Below are positions 8,737 to 18,973 of a stretch of 64,000 nt of DNA, in pieces. The position numbers and the translations under genes are program-made. Position 1 is the first letter of the stretch; each line of letters opens with the position of its first letter. The notes beneath the pieces are model-generated. The model made no database searches and was not told the DNA's origin. It saw nothing but the letters and a program-made list of their open reading frames with translations. The DNA is from Alloascoidea africana. Lineage: Eukaryota > Ascomycota > Alloascoideomycetes > Alloascoideales > Alloascoideaceae. Where the stretch lies: the NCBI GenBank assembly GCA_030581615.1, contig JAKTTT010000064.1, positions 62,001-126,000 of the forward strand, written 5' to 3'.

Positions 8737-11046
8737 TCAACTGGAATCAGACTCAGTCGTGGTATCAAAGTCGGCATCAATTGTGCCTTCATTGTCTGAA
8801 ACAGCCATGTCATTACCATTTTCTTCTTCAACCTCAGTCTCTTCCCCATCGTCTATCTGTTCACTGACGCATCCCGTCTTTTGCTTCTTTTTCCGTGCGT
8901 CGTTATCTTCAGAACCTTTATTTTTCCGTTTTGACATATTCTTTAAAGGCGAGCAGATGTCAACATTTATTAGATCGATCATGGCCTTTTCCGTGGTGGC
9001 AGAAGTACCAGCGGCAGTCGTAGTCGCAGTCGCAGTCGCAGTCGCAGAAGTAGCAGCAGCAGCAATTCTATTGTAATGCTGCTTCTTAAAGTCTCTTTTA
9101 ATTGGAGATCCGAAAAGCGCTCGTGATACTGATCCTTCTTCAGCATCTCTGGGGCTCTCTGTTCCCCGGATCACGGATCGATTTCCTCCTTCTCGAATCT
9201 CATTAAACAGACGTATGGATCTTGCCGAGTCACGATGAACACTGCTTGTGTTGCTTTTGGAAGGGGAAGAATAAACTTCAAAAAACTCATCAAATCTAGG
9301 AGGAGAGGGCCAAAGATTCTTCATCACCGACTTTTGCGTAGAGGAATTTGCAAAAGAAGCCAGTAGTTCTGCATCATCCATGTTACGAGGAGTCTTTGTG
9401 CGTGCCTGGGTTTGTAAAAGCAGAGGCTTGGTATCGTTATTCAAAGTAGACCCCGGTGTAACTGGAATCAACAACGGTCCTGGATTCATTGTTTTGATAG
9501 GAGATGTATCGTAATTGCTGTTGAAAGAGGAAAGACCATTTTGCATTGTGAACCTGTAAGGCGAGATTCCCTGCACTTCGTCATTTTGCAAATGCGCAAA
9601 GCCAGCAGCCTCACCAGAGGCCGAAGGGAACCAAGAAGATTTTGGCGCTTTTAGGCTGGGTATATTTGCCATTATTCCAATTTTGGATGGAGATGGGGAT
9701 TGTAAAGCATTTAGAGAAATCTGCGGTTGTTGTAATTTTGGTTTTTTTTGCGACATAAGACTACCGCTAACTTTTTCCGGTGATAAAGAAGAGGTACTAA
9801 AGGTTTCACAGAAAATGCCTGTTCGTGGGAAATCGGGGCCAGAGTCCAGTCTTGGCCTTTTCGAAGGTATCAAGACACTGAAAGCACCGGCTCGACTACC
9901 GGAAGCCATTGGCTTTTCGGACTCTACCGCATAATAAAATTCAGTTTCAGAAGACGAAGAAGGGGAAAGAGGATCCGTCGTAGGATCATCGTCAGCCTGT
10001 GGCTTTCCTGGTGTGGAAGTAGCTCCCAGAACTGGAACTGGGGTCGGTGCCACGAAAGCGCTCGTAGTTGGTTTGGCTGGTGGACTCTTCAATTCAATCT
10101 TCTTTTTATTCAAATGATTGGTGTTTGTGCTGTTCTTTAGTGGCCTCGTCTTCCTGGTAGAAGGATCTGTGCCAGCACCGCCTTTTGGTCTCGGGTTTAA
10201 AAACTGATGTTCAAACTCGGACTCAACCACCCAGTAATGGCCCTTCCCACCTTTATCAGGCTTTCCGAGTTTTTTAAAGGCCGGGTTCTGGGACAGGTTA
10301 TGTCGGATTGAGTTTTTCCATCCATCAATGTTCTTACTGTTTCTGTAGTAGGCGTAATTATCGGATATCCAGTGGTAAATGCCGGAGAGGGTCAATCTTT
10401 TCTCTTTGGACTGCACAATGGCCATGCCAATTAATTGTGATCTGGAGTAGGGCGGCCGTTTCTCGCCATCTTTTTTGAAGTTCTCCTTTTGAAGGATTGA
10501 GGAAGGGGTATTTGTGACACCCGGCAGTTGGAACACACGTACCGGGCTCACCAGATGCTGTTGACGAGATGTGTTTTTGTGGACAGGAGAGGATCCCAGC
10601 GGCGATAGGAAATGTTGAGCAGACCTTAGCAGGGCTCTTGCGCTTGGGCCTGTAGGCGTTGGGGGAATGGAAGATTCTTCTCGTCCATCTCCAGCGCCAG
10701 CACCAGCACCAGCACCAGCGCCAGTGAGGCCCCTTCCTCTTGCCGCCGACGCCCGGAGCCGCTTGGACGGGTTCAGCGGCGTGGACAGCGTGAGCGAACT
10801 GTCATTGGCCGTGATGAAGGAGGACGATGGAGTCGGATAGCCTCCAGCTGTGGTTGTGGTTGTTGTCCTTGTGATGGACGTCGTCTTGGTTTTCGAGGCC
10901 GCCGAAAAGTGGGAAGAGCGAGCAGGCGGCGGCAAGTGGACGGAGGCCAGGGATTTGAGGATGTTGGAGCCGAGGCCGGTGTTGCTGGCGTCCTTCTGCA
11001 CCGCGAGCTCCTTGGAGAGGTCTGTGGCTATCTTGGGCGGGCTCAT
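8737..11046 (-). CDS. forkhead transcription factor (Hcm1/Sep1 type)
   Basis: 769 aa with one winged-helix forkhead domain at about residues 197-285. The recognition helix reads WKNSIRHNLSQNPAF, the canonical DNA-contact helix, and the domain closes with GKGHYW. The entry motif is PPYSR rather than the usual PPYSY. No FHA domain is present, so it is not of the Fkh1/Fkh2 type; Hcm1 of S. cerevisiae (S-phase genes, spindle and chromosome segregation) and Sep1 of S. pombe are the closest architectures. The flanks are disordered, with Ser/Thr-Pro sites that would suit CDK control, an Ala/Gly microsatellite near residue 109-119, an Ala/Thr run near 680, and a basic stretch with acidic tail at the C-terminus. 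True ATG at 11046. Its upstream region carries a forkhead-type site and an RFX-type palindrome. Confidence 0.87.
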   Translation of the reverse strand: MSPPKIATDLSKELAVQKDASNTGLGSNILKSLASVHLPPPARSSHFSAASKTKTTSITRTTTTTTAGGYPTPSSSFITANDSSLTLSTPLNPSKRLRASAARGRGLTGAGAGAGAGAGDGREESSIPPTPTGPSARALLRSAQHFLSPLGSSPVHKNTSRQQHLVSPVRVFQLPGVTNTPSSILQKENFKKDGEKRPPYSRSQLIGMAIVQSKEKRLTLSGIYHWISDNYAYYRNSKNIDGWKNSIRHNLSQNPAFKKLGKPDKGGKGHYWVVESEFEHQFLNPRPKGGAGTDPSTRKTRPLKNSTNTNHLNKKKIELKSPPAKPTTSAFVAPTPVPVLGATSTPGKPQADDDPTTDPLSPSSSSETEFYYAVESEKPMASGSRAGAFSVLIPSKRPRLDSGPDFPRTGIFCETFSTSSLSPEKVSGSLMSQKKPKLQQPQISLNALQSPSPSKIGIMANIPSLKAPKSSWFPSASGEAAGFAHLQNDEVQGISPYRFTMQNGLSSFNSNYDTSPIKTMNPGPLLIPVTPGSTLNNDTKPLLLQTQARTKTPRNMDDAELLASFANSSTQKSVMKNLWPSPPRFDEFFEVYSSPSKSNTSSVHRDSARSIRLFNEIREGGNRSVIRGTESPRDAEEGSVSRALFGSPIKRDFKKQHYNRIAAAATSATATATATTTAAGTSATTEKAMIDLINVDICSPLKNMSKRKNKGSEDNDARKKKQKTGCVSEQIDDGEETEVEEENGNDMAVSDNEGTIDADFDTTTESDSS

Positions 11047-11121
11047 TCTGGCTGTTTTCCTATCGCTATTCCGTTCTATTTACAAATGGAAGAAGAAAAG
11101 AGGGCGAAAAACAACTAAAAC

Positions 11122-11157
11122 GTAAACAAACAAACCTCACCGGTTGCCATCGCAACC
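11122..11157. promoter_or_regulatory. forkhead-type site and RFX/X-box-like palindrome upstream of the forkhead gene
   Basis: GTAAACAAA at 11122-11130 matches the forkhead consensus RTAAACAAA. GGTTGCCATCGCAACC at 11142-11157 is a near-perfect inverted repeat that resembles the RFX (Crt1/Rfx1) X-box, one base from GTTGCCATGGCAAC. Both lie 75-110 bp before the forkhead start codon. Confidence 0.55.
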
Positions 11158-11194
11158 ACACTCACATCCAAATCCACGTACACACACCCGTCCA

Positions 11195-11225
11195 CCCGGA
11201 CAGCTGTCCCGGACAGCTGTCCCGG
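11195..11225. repeat. tandem 13-bp unit with palindromic core
   Basis: Two direct copies of CCCGGACAGCTGT plus a trailing CCCGG. Each copy contains the perfect 12-bp palindrome GGACAGCTGTCC with a CAGCTG E-box core. It begins three bases beyond the ATP23 stop codon (minus strand) and also lies in the forkhead gene promoter interval, so it could be a 3' hairpin, a protein-binding pair, or both. Confidence 0.8.
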
Positions 11226-11227
11226 AA

Positions 11228-12064
11228 CTACCGGTAGATCTCGTCGAACGGCCGCGTGTCCCGGAAGCACGAGTCCCAGACCTCGTCGACCGCGCGCCCC
11301 GCCTCTTCCGGGTCCTTACAGTCGGGCGCCAGCGACAAAACGGCCCGGCGGCGCACGCACTCCTGGTGCCCTCTCGAGTACTTCATGAAGTAGCCCAGTC
11401 GCTTGATCTCGTTCATGATCCGGCACTCGCCGGAAAGACTTGAGGCGCGGATCTACAAATGGGTTAGCAGTGGATGGAAACAACAAAATTACAGAGTATA
11501 CTGCTCACCTCGGCACAGGCACGATGCCTCAGACTCATCCAGTTGACGTCAAACTTGCAATAGTCGTAGGCGTGCACCAGTTCATGGGACAGTGTGTCTT
11601 CCAGATGCCATTTGCTCGCAATTCTGTTCTGACAGAGCAGAATGCCCAGTTCAGGATTGAATCCTCCAGACATAATCTCGTCGCACTCGCCACAGATAAC
11701 GTTGTTCTTACTGATGTTCCCGCCTATCTTGTTAATCTGCTCGATCATGAATATGATGGTAGGGCCTGTATCGTGTTAGTCATGACGGCTCTTTTTATTC
11801 AGTCTACACATTGTGTTTTTTTGGCATACTGTACTCGAACATAAAATCTCGATACTCGTAGCATCGCTCGCACTGCTTTTGTTTCAATTTGATTTTGGCC
11901 TCTTCTTCGTACTTTTGCTTTTCTTCCTCCGTTAATCCCATCCCCGTTTGATAGCTCAACGTCCGTCTCCACCAGTCAAATCCTGATGTTGAAGTCCCAT
12001 TGGACTCTTGCTCTTGCTCTTTTGCTACGCTCATATCCGAGCTAGAAGATTTAGACTCGCTCAT
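11228..12064 (-). CDS. ATP23: mitochondrial inner-membrane metalloprotease Atp23, three exons
   Basis: Atp23 sits in the intermembrane space, removes the presequence of the F0 subunit Atp6 and helps assemble it. Exons by splice signals: 12064-11830, 11765-11509 and 11452-11228. Intron 1 (11829-11766) runs GTATGC to CAG with a GACTAAC branch; intron 2 (11508-11453) runs GTGAGC to TAG with a GCTAAC branch. The spliced protein is 238 aa (S. cerevisiae 227). The zinc-protease motif HELVHAYD is complete (HExxH). The family cysteines ([16 protein letters not shown]) and the C-terminal block [10 protein letters not shown]...[17 protein letters not shown] are conserved. The splice joins restore FEYSPT and [14 protein letters not shown], as in the family. 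Divergently transcribed from the ankyrin gene. Confidence 0.95.
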
Positions 12065-12271
12065 GTCTTCTCCTTCTCTGTCTTATGTACTTGTGTTCGA
12101 GAGAAGTGTGTGTCCGGCTCCGTTTCCCACCACGGCACGGCTTGTTTCGCTAAGGTCTGGATGTGAAGGTAAGTTTGTGAAAGAGTGTTTGGCGGGGACA
12201 AATTTTTTTTTCTCACAAGCTTTTTCCAACTTTTACCTACAGTTCCACAATAGTGATAACCCCACAAGAAT

Positions 12272-13035
12272 ATGTCTTCCAACATATGGATAGCAGCCTC
12301 TGATGGACATCAGACAGTAGTGGAACAGCTAATCTCCTCGGGTTCAAATGGCCCCAACGATAAAGATCCTAATGGATACACGCCAATTCACGCAGCAGCA
12401 TCATATGGCCATCTCGATCTACTCCGGTACCTGATTTCAAAAGGTGGAGATATAAACATTCAAGATAACGATGGAGATACGCCATTACACCATGTAGAGG
12501 ATCCCAACGTTGCGAGAATCCTGGTGGAGGAGTTTAAAGCAGACACAAAGATTAAGGATAACGATGGACTGACGGTAGGTTTTTGTCCGCTTTGACAATT
12601 GTACTTGCTTGATGATGAATTCTAATATTTTTGGCTCTTGCGTAGCCCTTCCAATATATAGAAGAAGAAGGAGACTTTCCAGAAGTCGCAGACTACCTGA
12701 GAACCCATCAGCAGGAAAAACTGGCGGATGATAAGGTTAACAACAGGCAAGAATCATCGAGCAGTGGCATCACAGTTAATGGCATAAACCTTCCTCTTCC
12801 AGGAATACAAAGTGGAGGTGAGCAGATCAGATACACACTGGAAAACGAGGCTACGTTGCAAGCAGGTCAGGAAGGAGAGGTTGATCCCGAGAGGAAAAAA
12901 GCCATTGAAGAGATTTTACAAAGCGAGAACCCAGAGGCGGGGCTGCGAGATCTGGTCCAGAGCATTGTGCACGAGCAGTTGAATTCCGAGAATGGGAATC
13001 TGGGCTCTGGCAAGAAGAAGAGAAGAGAGGGATAA
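12272..13035 (+). CDS. small ankyrin-repeat protein (YCR051W-like), two exons
   Basis: Exon 1 12272-12574, intron 12575-12645 (GTAGGT to TAG), exon 2 12646-13035; 230 aa. Residues about 1-100 form three ankyrin repeats, including GYTPIHAAASYGHLDLLRYLISKG and DGDTPLHHV. The second half (residues about 102-230) is charged and ends in a basic GKKKRREG tail that could be a nuclear signal. The start MSSNIWIAASDG matches the usual start of the uncharacterised fungal family that includes S. cerevisiae YCR051W (222 aa). The first exon alone would read into FCPL and stop; the splice is supported by the continuation PFQYIEEEGDFPEVADYL. Function is unknown; ankyrin repeats imply a protein-binding role. 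A possible intron lies in its 5' leader. Confidence 0.85.
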
Positions 13036-13150
13036 GTCCCACGGAGGCTGCTTTCTGCTATAAAGCGTCCAGGGTCAAGTGCTTGCTTTTTATTTGCGCC
13101 TTTACTTTCACTTTTTTGTTTCGTCCCTTGTTCCTCCTTGTCTGGCAAAC

Positions 13151-13860
13151 ATGTCCAAGTACTTACTCTTCATCTGCGATATCCAACAGGCCTTTGCAAA
13201 GCATGCCTATGCCTACGACTCCGTCATAAACACGTAAGCAATCTGTTAGAAAGCAATGGGGTAGAATAGAAAAGTAACCAAAAGTCATGGCCATCGTTTA
13301 ATCTTCATGTGTGATGATTGATGACTTGCTTCTCTAGCACAAATAAACTCATCAAGTTTTCCAAGCTTGTAAACCTACCTGTTTTCTCGACCACTCAGCT
13401 CAGAGGCAAACTTGGCAACACCGATCCCCGCATTCTCGCTGAATTGCAAGACTACAAGAGCTGGGTGGCCGATCTGGACAAGACCAAATTCAGCATGGTC
13501 GTGCCTGAGCTTCAGAAGCGGCTGACTCCGCCTGGCATTGCCGAAGACGGGAAACCTACGGTTTTGCTTGTGGGACTCGAGAGCCACGTTTGCGTGCTAC
13601 AGACCGCACTGGATCTCCTGAGAGGCGGCTATGGGGTCTATCTGATCCAGGATGGGGTCACCAGCATCCACAAGCCTGAGATCCAGGTTGCGGTGGAGAG
13701 AATGAGACAGGCTGGGTCGACCATCACCACCAGCGAAAGCACAATGTTTGAGATAATCAAGGACGCGCAGCACAAGGAATTCAGAGCCATGCAAAAGCTG
13801 GTGAAGGAAAACCTGGCCCAGACAGAAGATGCGCTGAATGCTCTTGTTGGAGGGAAATAG
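13151..13860 (+). CDS. isochorismatase-fold hydrolase (ISOC1/2 type), two exons
   Basis: Exon 1 13151-13233, intron 13234-13337 (GTAAGC to TAG), exon 2 13338-13860; 201 aa. The start MSKYLLFICDIQQAF carries the catalytic Asp of the cysteine-hydrolase fold; the nucleophile Cys is in LLVGLESHVCVLQTALDLL. Family members hydrolyse isochorismate, nicotinamide or related amides; the ISOC group has no firmly known substrate, so the reaction cannot be assigned. There is no obvious mitochondrial presequence. The internal in-frame start at 13318 lacks the first strand and catalytic Asp, so the spliced model is preferred. It lies in tandem with its neighbours, 115 bp after the ankyrin gene and 113 bp before PHS1. 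Confidence 0.88.
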
Positions 13861-13973
13861 TGTCTGTAGATGAAAAGTAGTAGTTGAAAAGTCTAACTGC
13901 CTTCTGTACGTACTCACTTCCCAACCAAACCAGTTTCCCCAACACTAGGAAGATCAAGAGCAAGACGTGAAAA

Positions 13974-14672
13974 ATGGCACCTTCTAAGGCTAAAAACCCC
14001 AGGGAATCTTCGGACGCTGTGCCGGCCAAGCCAGAGAAATCCTCGACAACGGATTTTCGGTCTCTATACTTGATTCTCTATAATAACAGCTCTGCTTTGC
14101 TCTGGGGTTCCATTCTGCTCCGCGTTGGAATCTTTTATCCCATCAGAGGCCCAGAGGGTCTACACACCGTTCTTGCAAGTTACACCACCTGGGTTCAAAC
14201 AGCTGCTCTTCTAGAGATTGTCCACAGTGCGCTGGGCATTGTTCGCTCCCCGATTATCACGACCGCAATCCAGGTAGCGTCGCGGATCCTTATTGTTTGG
14301 GGAATTTTCTACCTACTTCCACAGTCGCCAGCTCTTTCACAGATCACCTTCACCACGCTTTTGGTCTCATGGGGCATAACAGAGGTAATCCGCTACTACT
14401 TTTACATGCTCAACATCAAGAACCCAGGAAACGTGAATAAGACGCTGCTCTGGCTCCGCTACAATACTTTTTACATTTTGTATCCAACGGGCGTTGCGAG
14501 CGAAATGTCCTTGATCTACCTGTCGCTGGACGAGGCCACCCGTGTCGTTGGCGAGTGGTACTCGCTCCTGCTCAAGGCCATCCTCGTCATCTACGTCCCC
14601 GGATTCTACGTCATGTATACCCATATGATGAAACAGCGACGGAGCGCTTTCCGCAAGATCAAGACCAAATAG
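13974..14672 (+). CDS. PHS1: very-long-chain 3-hydroxyacyl-CoA dehydratase
   Basis: 232 aa polytopic ER protein that carries out the third step of the fatty-acid elongation cycle, dehydrating 3-hydroxyacyl-CoA for sphingolipid-type very long chains. About six hydrophobic segments follow a short cytosolic N-terminus. The catalytic pair is visible in ILYPTGVASE: Tyr and Glu seven residues apart, as Tyr149/Glu156 in S. cerevisiae Phs1. Other family blocks are LLEIVHSALGIVRSP and WGITEVIRYYFYMLN. The C-terminus ends KIKTK, a KxKxx signal for COPI retrieval to the ER. True ATG in an AAAATGG context, no intron needed. Its substrates depend on malonyl-CoA from ACC1, encoded 5 kb downstream. Confidence 0.95.
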   Translation: MAPSKAKNPRESSDAVPAKPEKSSTTDFRSLYLILYNNSSALLWGSILLRVGIFYPIRGPEGLHTVLASYTTWVQTAALLEIVHSALGIVRSPIITTAIQVASRILIVWGIFYLLPQSPALSQITFTTLLVSWGITEVIRYYFYMLNIKNPGNVNKTLLWLRYNTFYILYPTGVASEMSLIYLSLDEATRVVGEWYSLLLKAILVIYVPGFYVMYTHMMKQRRSAFRKIKTK

Positions 14673-14774
14673 TGCAAGCGCAACGTCTAGATGTGGTACA
14701 GTTACATAGCCTGAATAAAAAACACACCGGTGAGGAGCGAATTTCGTAGTGAGAAAAAGGTGCCGAGAGCCGGA

Positions 14775-14798
14775 TCCGGGTCCGGGTCCGGGTCCGGG
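14775..14798. repeat. hexanucleotide tandem (TCCGGG)4
   Basis: Four perfect copies of TCCGGG in the PHS1-SSC1 intergenic region, much more GC-rich than its surroundings. It directly precedes a CCAAT box. Confidence 0.9.
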
Positions 14799-14800
14799 TA

Positions 14801-14808
14801 ACCAATGA
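14801..14808 (+). promoter_or_regulatory. CCAAT box (HAP-complex type) before SSC1
   Basis: ACCAATGA fits the Hap2/3/5 consensus ACCAATNA and lies about 145 bp before the SSC1 start. HAP complexes commonly control yeast genes for mitochondrial proteins, so the position is sensible. No binding evidence. Confidence 0.5.
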
Positions 14809-14951
14809 TCGGATTTTCCACCACCTTCTTTCAAATTTTTCACACATCTTCTCTCTCCCCTTTTGCCTCTTCTTCCCCCTTCTTCTTCTTATTACCTTTC
14901 TCCTTCCAAGGAAGTTCTTAACCCACACTCTATTGCATCTACATATACACA

Positions 14952-16937
14952 ATGTTGGCATCCCGTTTTGCACGAAATGCTATTCGAAAGCCTCTATTGA
15001 GCTCAATCGCCAGATCTGCTCTTCCTTACCAGGCCAGGTTTAACTCTAATGGCAAAGTTCAAGGTGCCGTAATTGGAATTGACTTGGGTACCACCAACTC
15101 TGCCGTCGCTTTGATGGAGGGAAAAGTTCCAAAGATTATTGAGAATGCCGAAGGTGCCAGAACCACGCCTTCTGTCGTTGCCTTCACAAAGGATGGCGAG
15201 CGTCTTGTTGGTATCCCCGCAAAACGTCAGGCTGTTGTTAACCCTGAGAATACTCTTTTCGCTACCAAGAGATTGATCGGTAGACGATTTGAGGATATTG
15301 AGGTACAGAGAGATATTAAGCAGGTTCCATACAAGATCGTCAAACACACCAATGGTGACGCTTGGCTGGAAGCCAGAGGCGAGAAGTATTCTCCTGCCCA
15401 GATTGGAGGATTTGTCCTCAACAAGATGAAGGAGACCGCCGAGGCCTATCTTGGAAAGCCAGCCAAGAACGCTGTTGTCACTGTTCCTGCCTACTTCAAT
15501 GATTCCCAGCGTCAAGCTACCAAGGATGCCGGTCAGATTGTTGGTCTTAATGTTCTTCGTGTGGTCAACGAACCTACCGCTGCTGCTTTGGCCTACGGTT
15601 TGGAGAAGAATGACGGAAAGGTTGTTGCTGTCTTTGATTTGGGTGGTGGTACCTTTGATATCTCCATCTTGGATATTGACAATGGTGTTTTCGAGGTCAA
15701 GTCCACCAATGGTGACACCCATCTCGGTGGCGAGGACTTTGACATTGTTTTGGTCCGACACATTGTTGAGCAATTTAAGAAGGAGCATGGAATGAACTTG
15801 GAAGACGATAGAATGGCCATCCAGCGTATCCGTGAAGGTGCTGAGAAGGCCAAGATTGAGCTGTCATCCACCGTCTCCACTCAGATTAACTTGCCTTTCA
15901 TCACTGCCGACGCCACTGGACCCAAGCACATTGACACCACCCTTTCCCGTGCCCAGTTTGAAGGTCTTGTTGACAAGTTGATCAGCAGGACTGTTGACCC
16001 TGTCAAGAAGGCCCTTAAGGATGCTAACTTGCAAACCTCTGACATCAATGAGGTCATCTTGGTTGGTGGTATGACCAGAATGCCAAAGGTTATTGAGACC
16101 GTCAAGAACTTGTTTGGAAGAGAGCCCTCCAAGGCTGTGAACCCAGATGAGGCTGTTGCCATCGGTGCTGCCATCCAGGGTGCTGTTCTTTCTGGTGAGG
16201 TTATGGACGTTCTTCTGTTGGATGTTACTCCATTGTCTCTTGGTATTGAGACCCTTGGAGGCGTCTTCACCCGTTTGATTTCTAGAAACACCACAATCCC
16301 AACAAAGAAATCCCAGATCTTTTCCACTGCTGCTACTGGCCAGACCTCTGTTGAGATCCGTGTTTTCCAGGGTGAGCGTGAACTTGTCCGTGACAACAAG
16401 CTCATTGGCAACTTTACATTGTCCGGTATTCCTCCAGCACCAAAGGGTGTTCCACAGATCGAGGTCACCTTTGACATTGATGCTGATGGTATCATCAACG
16501 TTTCTGCCAGAGACAAGGCCACCAGCAAGGATGCTTCCATCACTGTAGCCGGATCTTCTGGATTGTCTGATGCCGAAATCGAGAAGATGGTTAACGATGC
16601 TGAGAAGTATGCCGAGACCGATAAGTCTCGTCGTGAGGCTGTTGAGAATGCCAACAGAGCCGACAGCATCTGCAACGACACCGAGAACTCTTTGAACGAG
16701 TTCCAGGATAAGATCAACAAGGAGGAGGCTGAGAAGTTGAGAAAGGCTATTGCCGAGGTCCGTGAGCTCGTTGCCCGTGCTCAATCCGGAGATGAGTCTG
16801 TCAACGGTGAGGACATCAAGACAAAGTCTGAGGAAATCCAGCAGACTTCTTTCAAGTTGTTTGCTGATATTTACAAGAACGCAGAGAACTCATCATCATC
16901 ATCCGAGGGTGAGAAGAAGCCTGAAGACAAGCAGTAA
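14952..16937 (+). CDS. SSC1: mitochondrial Hsp70 (import motor and folding chaperone)
   Basis: 661 aa. The first about 30 residues ([18 protein letters not shown]...) are a basic, acid-free mitochondrial presequence. The ATPase domain begins [12 protein letters not shown] and contains [12 protein letters not shown] and [13 protein letters not shown]; the interdomain linker is [13 protein letters not shown]; the substrate-binding domain and helical lid follow, ending in an acidic, Ser-rich tail. Ssc1 is the ATP-driven motor of TIM23 protein import and the matrix folding chaperone with Mdj1 and Mge1. The length agrees with S. cerevisiae Ssc1 (654). The gene has strong codon bias, which leaves long antisense open frames (for example about 15003-15788 and 15864-16784, minus) that I do not count as genes. 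Unspliced, with a true ATG. Confidence 0.97.
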   Translation: MLASRFARNAIRKPLLSSIARSALPYQARFNSNGKVQGAVIGIDLGTTNSAVALMEGKVPKIIENAEGARTTPSVVAFTKDGERLVGIPAKRQAVVNPENTLFATKRLIGRRFEDIEVQRDIKQVPYKIVKHTNGDAWLEARGEKYSPAQIGGFVLNKMKETAEAYLGKPAKNAVVTVPAYFNDSQRQATKDAGQIVGLNVLRVVNEPTAAALAYGLEKNDGKVVAVFDLGGGTFDISILDIDNGVFEVKSTNGDTHLGGEDFDIVLVRHIVEQFKKEHGMNLEDDRMAIQRIREGAEKAKIELSSTVSTQINLPFITADATGPKHIDTTLSRAQFEGLVDKLISRTVDPVKKALKDANLQTSDINEVILVGGMTRMPKVIETVKNLFGREPSKAVNPDEAVAIGAAIQGAVLSGEVMDVLLLDVTPLSLGIETLGGVFTRLISRNTTIPTKKSQIFSTAATGQTSVEIRVFQGERELVRDNKLIGNFTLSGIPPAPKGVPQIEVTFDIDADGIINVSARDKATSKDASITVAGSSGLSDAEIEKMVNDAEKYAETDKSRREAVENANRADSICNDTENSLNEFQDKINKEEAEKLRKAIAEVRELVARAQSGDESVNGEDIKTKSEEIQQTSFKLFADIYKNAENSSSSSEGEKKPEDKQ

Positions 16938-18537
16938 TTAGAGAAATCTTTTTAACACTGGATGGCTATTTTTTTGATTTTGTTTTTCCCCCTTTTTTTT
17001 TTTTTTTCTTTGATGTTTTTTTTCGTTTGCGATTGAAATGCTGGTATAAACAGCAAGAGAAGAGAGATAGAGAGATAAAAAAGAACTAAAAAAAAACAAC
17101 AACTCAAAGGAATGGGAAAGCTTGATCAAATTTTTGAAATGACTTTTTTGTAAATATAGTTTATTTTTTATAAAAATCTCTGTTCTCCTTTTTTTTTTTT
17201 TTTTTGTTCTTGATCTCTCTTTCTACTTCTTCTATTTTATAAACCACAATACCTTTCTTGTTGGTAGGAGCCTAACAAACACCATATTGTACTGGTTTTT
17301 TGGTGATGGATGATTCTGCGGGGAAAGAAGGGTTAAAGCATGGTCGATGGAGAAAATAGTCTTGTTCTTTTTGTATATAGCTTGCTATCTTATCCTAGAT
17401 CTGGTTTTATTAATACGAAGTTTTAGTTTTACTGTAATGATGGAGGAGTAGAATGTGTACAAGTACCTCTGGTGAAGCATTAGAAGTTTGGATATCTAAT
17501 GCCATTCATTCATTGCCCTCTATATGACTTAATCTGTAGCAACCAAAAAGGTTTCGTGTTTCTTTGGCGCAAGAAGGGACAAAAAGCGCAATCCAGACTT
17601 CAAATCAGCAAAATTTATTAAAAAAAAGAAAAAAACACCAACAAAAAGCTAGATTTATTGGAATATTTAGACAGACACTGTTTGTAGTATATTTAAGTTT
17701 CTTATAATTAATTGGAAATGCCTTTATTATTTTTTTTCTTGTTGTATGAATAGATTTTGATAATTTGATTTGTTTGTGTATGCTTCGTTTTCCTGTCTAC
17801 ATTTTGATAAGCTCTGGTTAATAATTATTTGACTAAACGGTCAAATCCGATATCTCTTCCGAGATGCGATTCCTGGTTATATAAACACAAATTTTTAAAT
17901 GTTTTTCGGAATTGTCAATTATTTCCCATTTTACCCCAACCAGACCCTTTTTTTAGTCCTCTCATTCTACTATTCTTCTCCATGTTGTTATTAGTGTGTT
18001 TTAGCGCCATGCTTTCTGTTTCCTGATTGCATTCACGTCTGAGATGCCTGTTCCGTACCTGCGGGTCCCTGTTTTACTCTACATGCTTTCCATCTTATTC
18101 CATCTTCTCATCATTTTTCTCTTCCACCGGCGGTTAGACGTGATGTCTCAAATGTTGTTTAGTGGCAGGTGAATGTACGTTGAGGCCCTTAAAAAGATGG
18201 ATACACCTGGTGGTTTTCTACCGAAAGCTTTTCATCCGGAGAATCTAGCTGTAACGTATATATAATCCTACAGGGTTGTTTTCCCAATTTTCACTTGAAC
18301 CAAAAGCAAGCGGCTGGTGTAAATCTGTGTGTAGAGCATTCGTTGCACTTTGCCCCTCTGCAATTTACCAACTATAAATCTGGGTTACTGTAGAAGGCGG
18401 GAGCACAGACAGTTTCCAGATATAGTTTCTTTTTTTTTGATTTTATTTTTCTGGGCCTTTCTTTACTATTGCGGAATTAATCTTGGAGCTTAATCGTAAA
18501 CCTCAAAATTAGCAGAACAATCTAAAGTTCACTGAGG
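16938..18537. other. 1.6-kb gene-free region
   Basis: Very T-rich just after SSC1 (poly-T runs near 16988-17007 and 17191-17206), then AT-rich mixed sequence. I see no long credible frame, no tRNA, no recognisable snRNA or snoRNA. A stretch at about 18120-18420 is less AT-rich and contains pyrimidine tracts; it could belong to an unannotated RNA or a distal ACC1 promoter, but nothing identifies it. Confidence 0.45.
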
Positions 18538-18559
18538 ATGTCCCAAAATGACCAAATAG

Positions 18560-18965
18560 GAAATATTGAGGGAGCGACGGCGATTCAACGCACGCCGTCA
18601 CATCGCCGCTGCAACGCTAGACCGGAGCCAAATCCCAAGTCTCCAATCCCAAATCCCAAATCCCCAGACCGCTCCAACCCAACAATCCCCGAGCCCGCCC
18701 GTCCCGCCCAAGCAGACCGCCAGAACAGCCGCCAGCGACCAGCGACCAGCGATCAGCCGACCAACCGACCAGCGACCAGCGGCCAGCCGACCAGCCGGCC
18801 AGCGCCCAGGCGGCCACGGCCGGCCGGCCGTGGCCCCGGGTCCCGGGTCCCCGGGCCCGCTTTCAGAAATGTTGGCTGTTGGGGGGCTTACCCGGCCGGC
18901 GGCAGCGCGACCAACAATCGCGGGCAGCAACAACAGGCAGCTGCCACGCTCACCGCCCAGAGCTT
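18560..18965. repeat. GC-rich repetitive island upstream of ACC1
   Basis: About 400 bp of strongly GC-rich DNA in an AT-rich region, with imperfect tandem units: CCCAAAT-like repeats near 18630-18665 and CGACCAGC-like repeats near 18725-18810, then CCGGCCGG-rich sequence. It is open in several frames on both strands, as expected of GC-rich repeats; a frame from the ATG at 18538 gives a 146-residue Pro/Arg/Ser-rich peptide without family resemblance that runs across the TATA box, so I do not call it a gene. Confidence 0.75.
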
Positions 18966-18973
18966 CTCAGCTG

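Noticed and set aside
15003-16784. Long antisense open frames (261-306 residues) opposite SSC1
   Set aside because: They arise from the strong codon bias of the Hsp70 gene on the other strand, as seen opposite hsp70 genes in many organisms. They have no family resemblance and no promoter.
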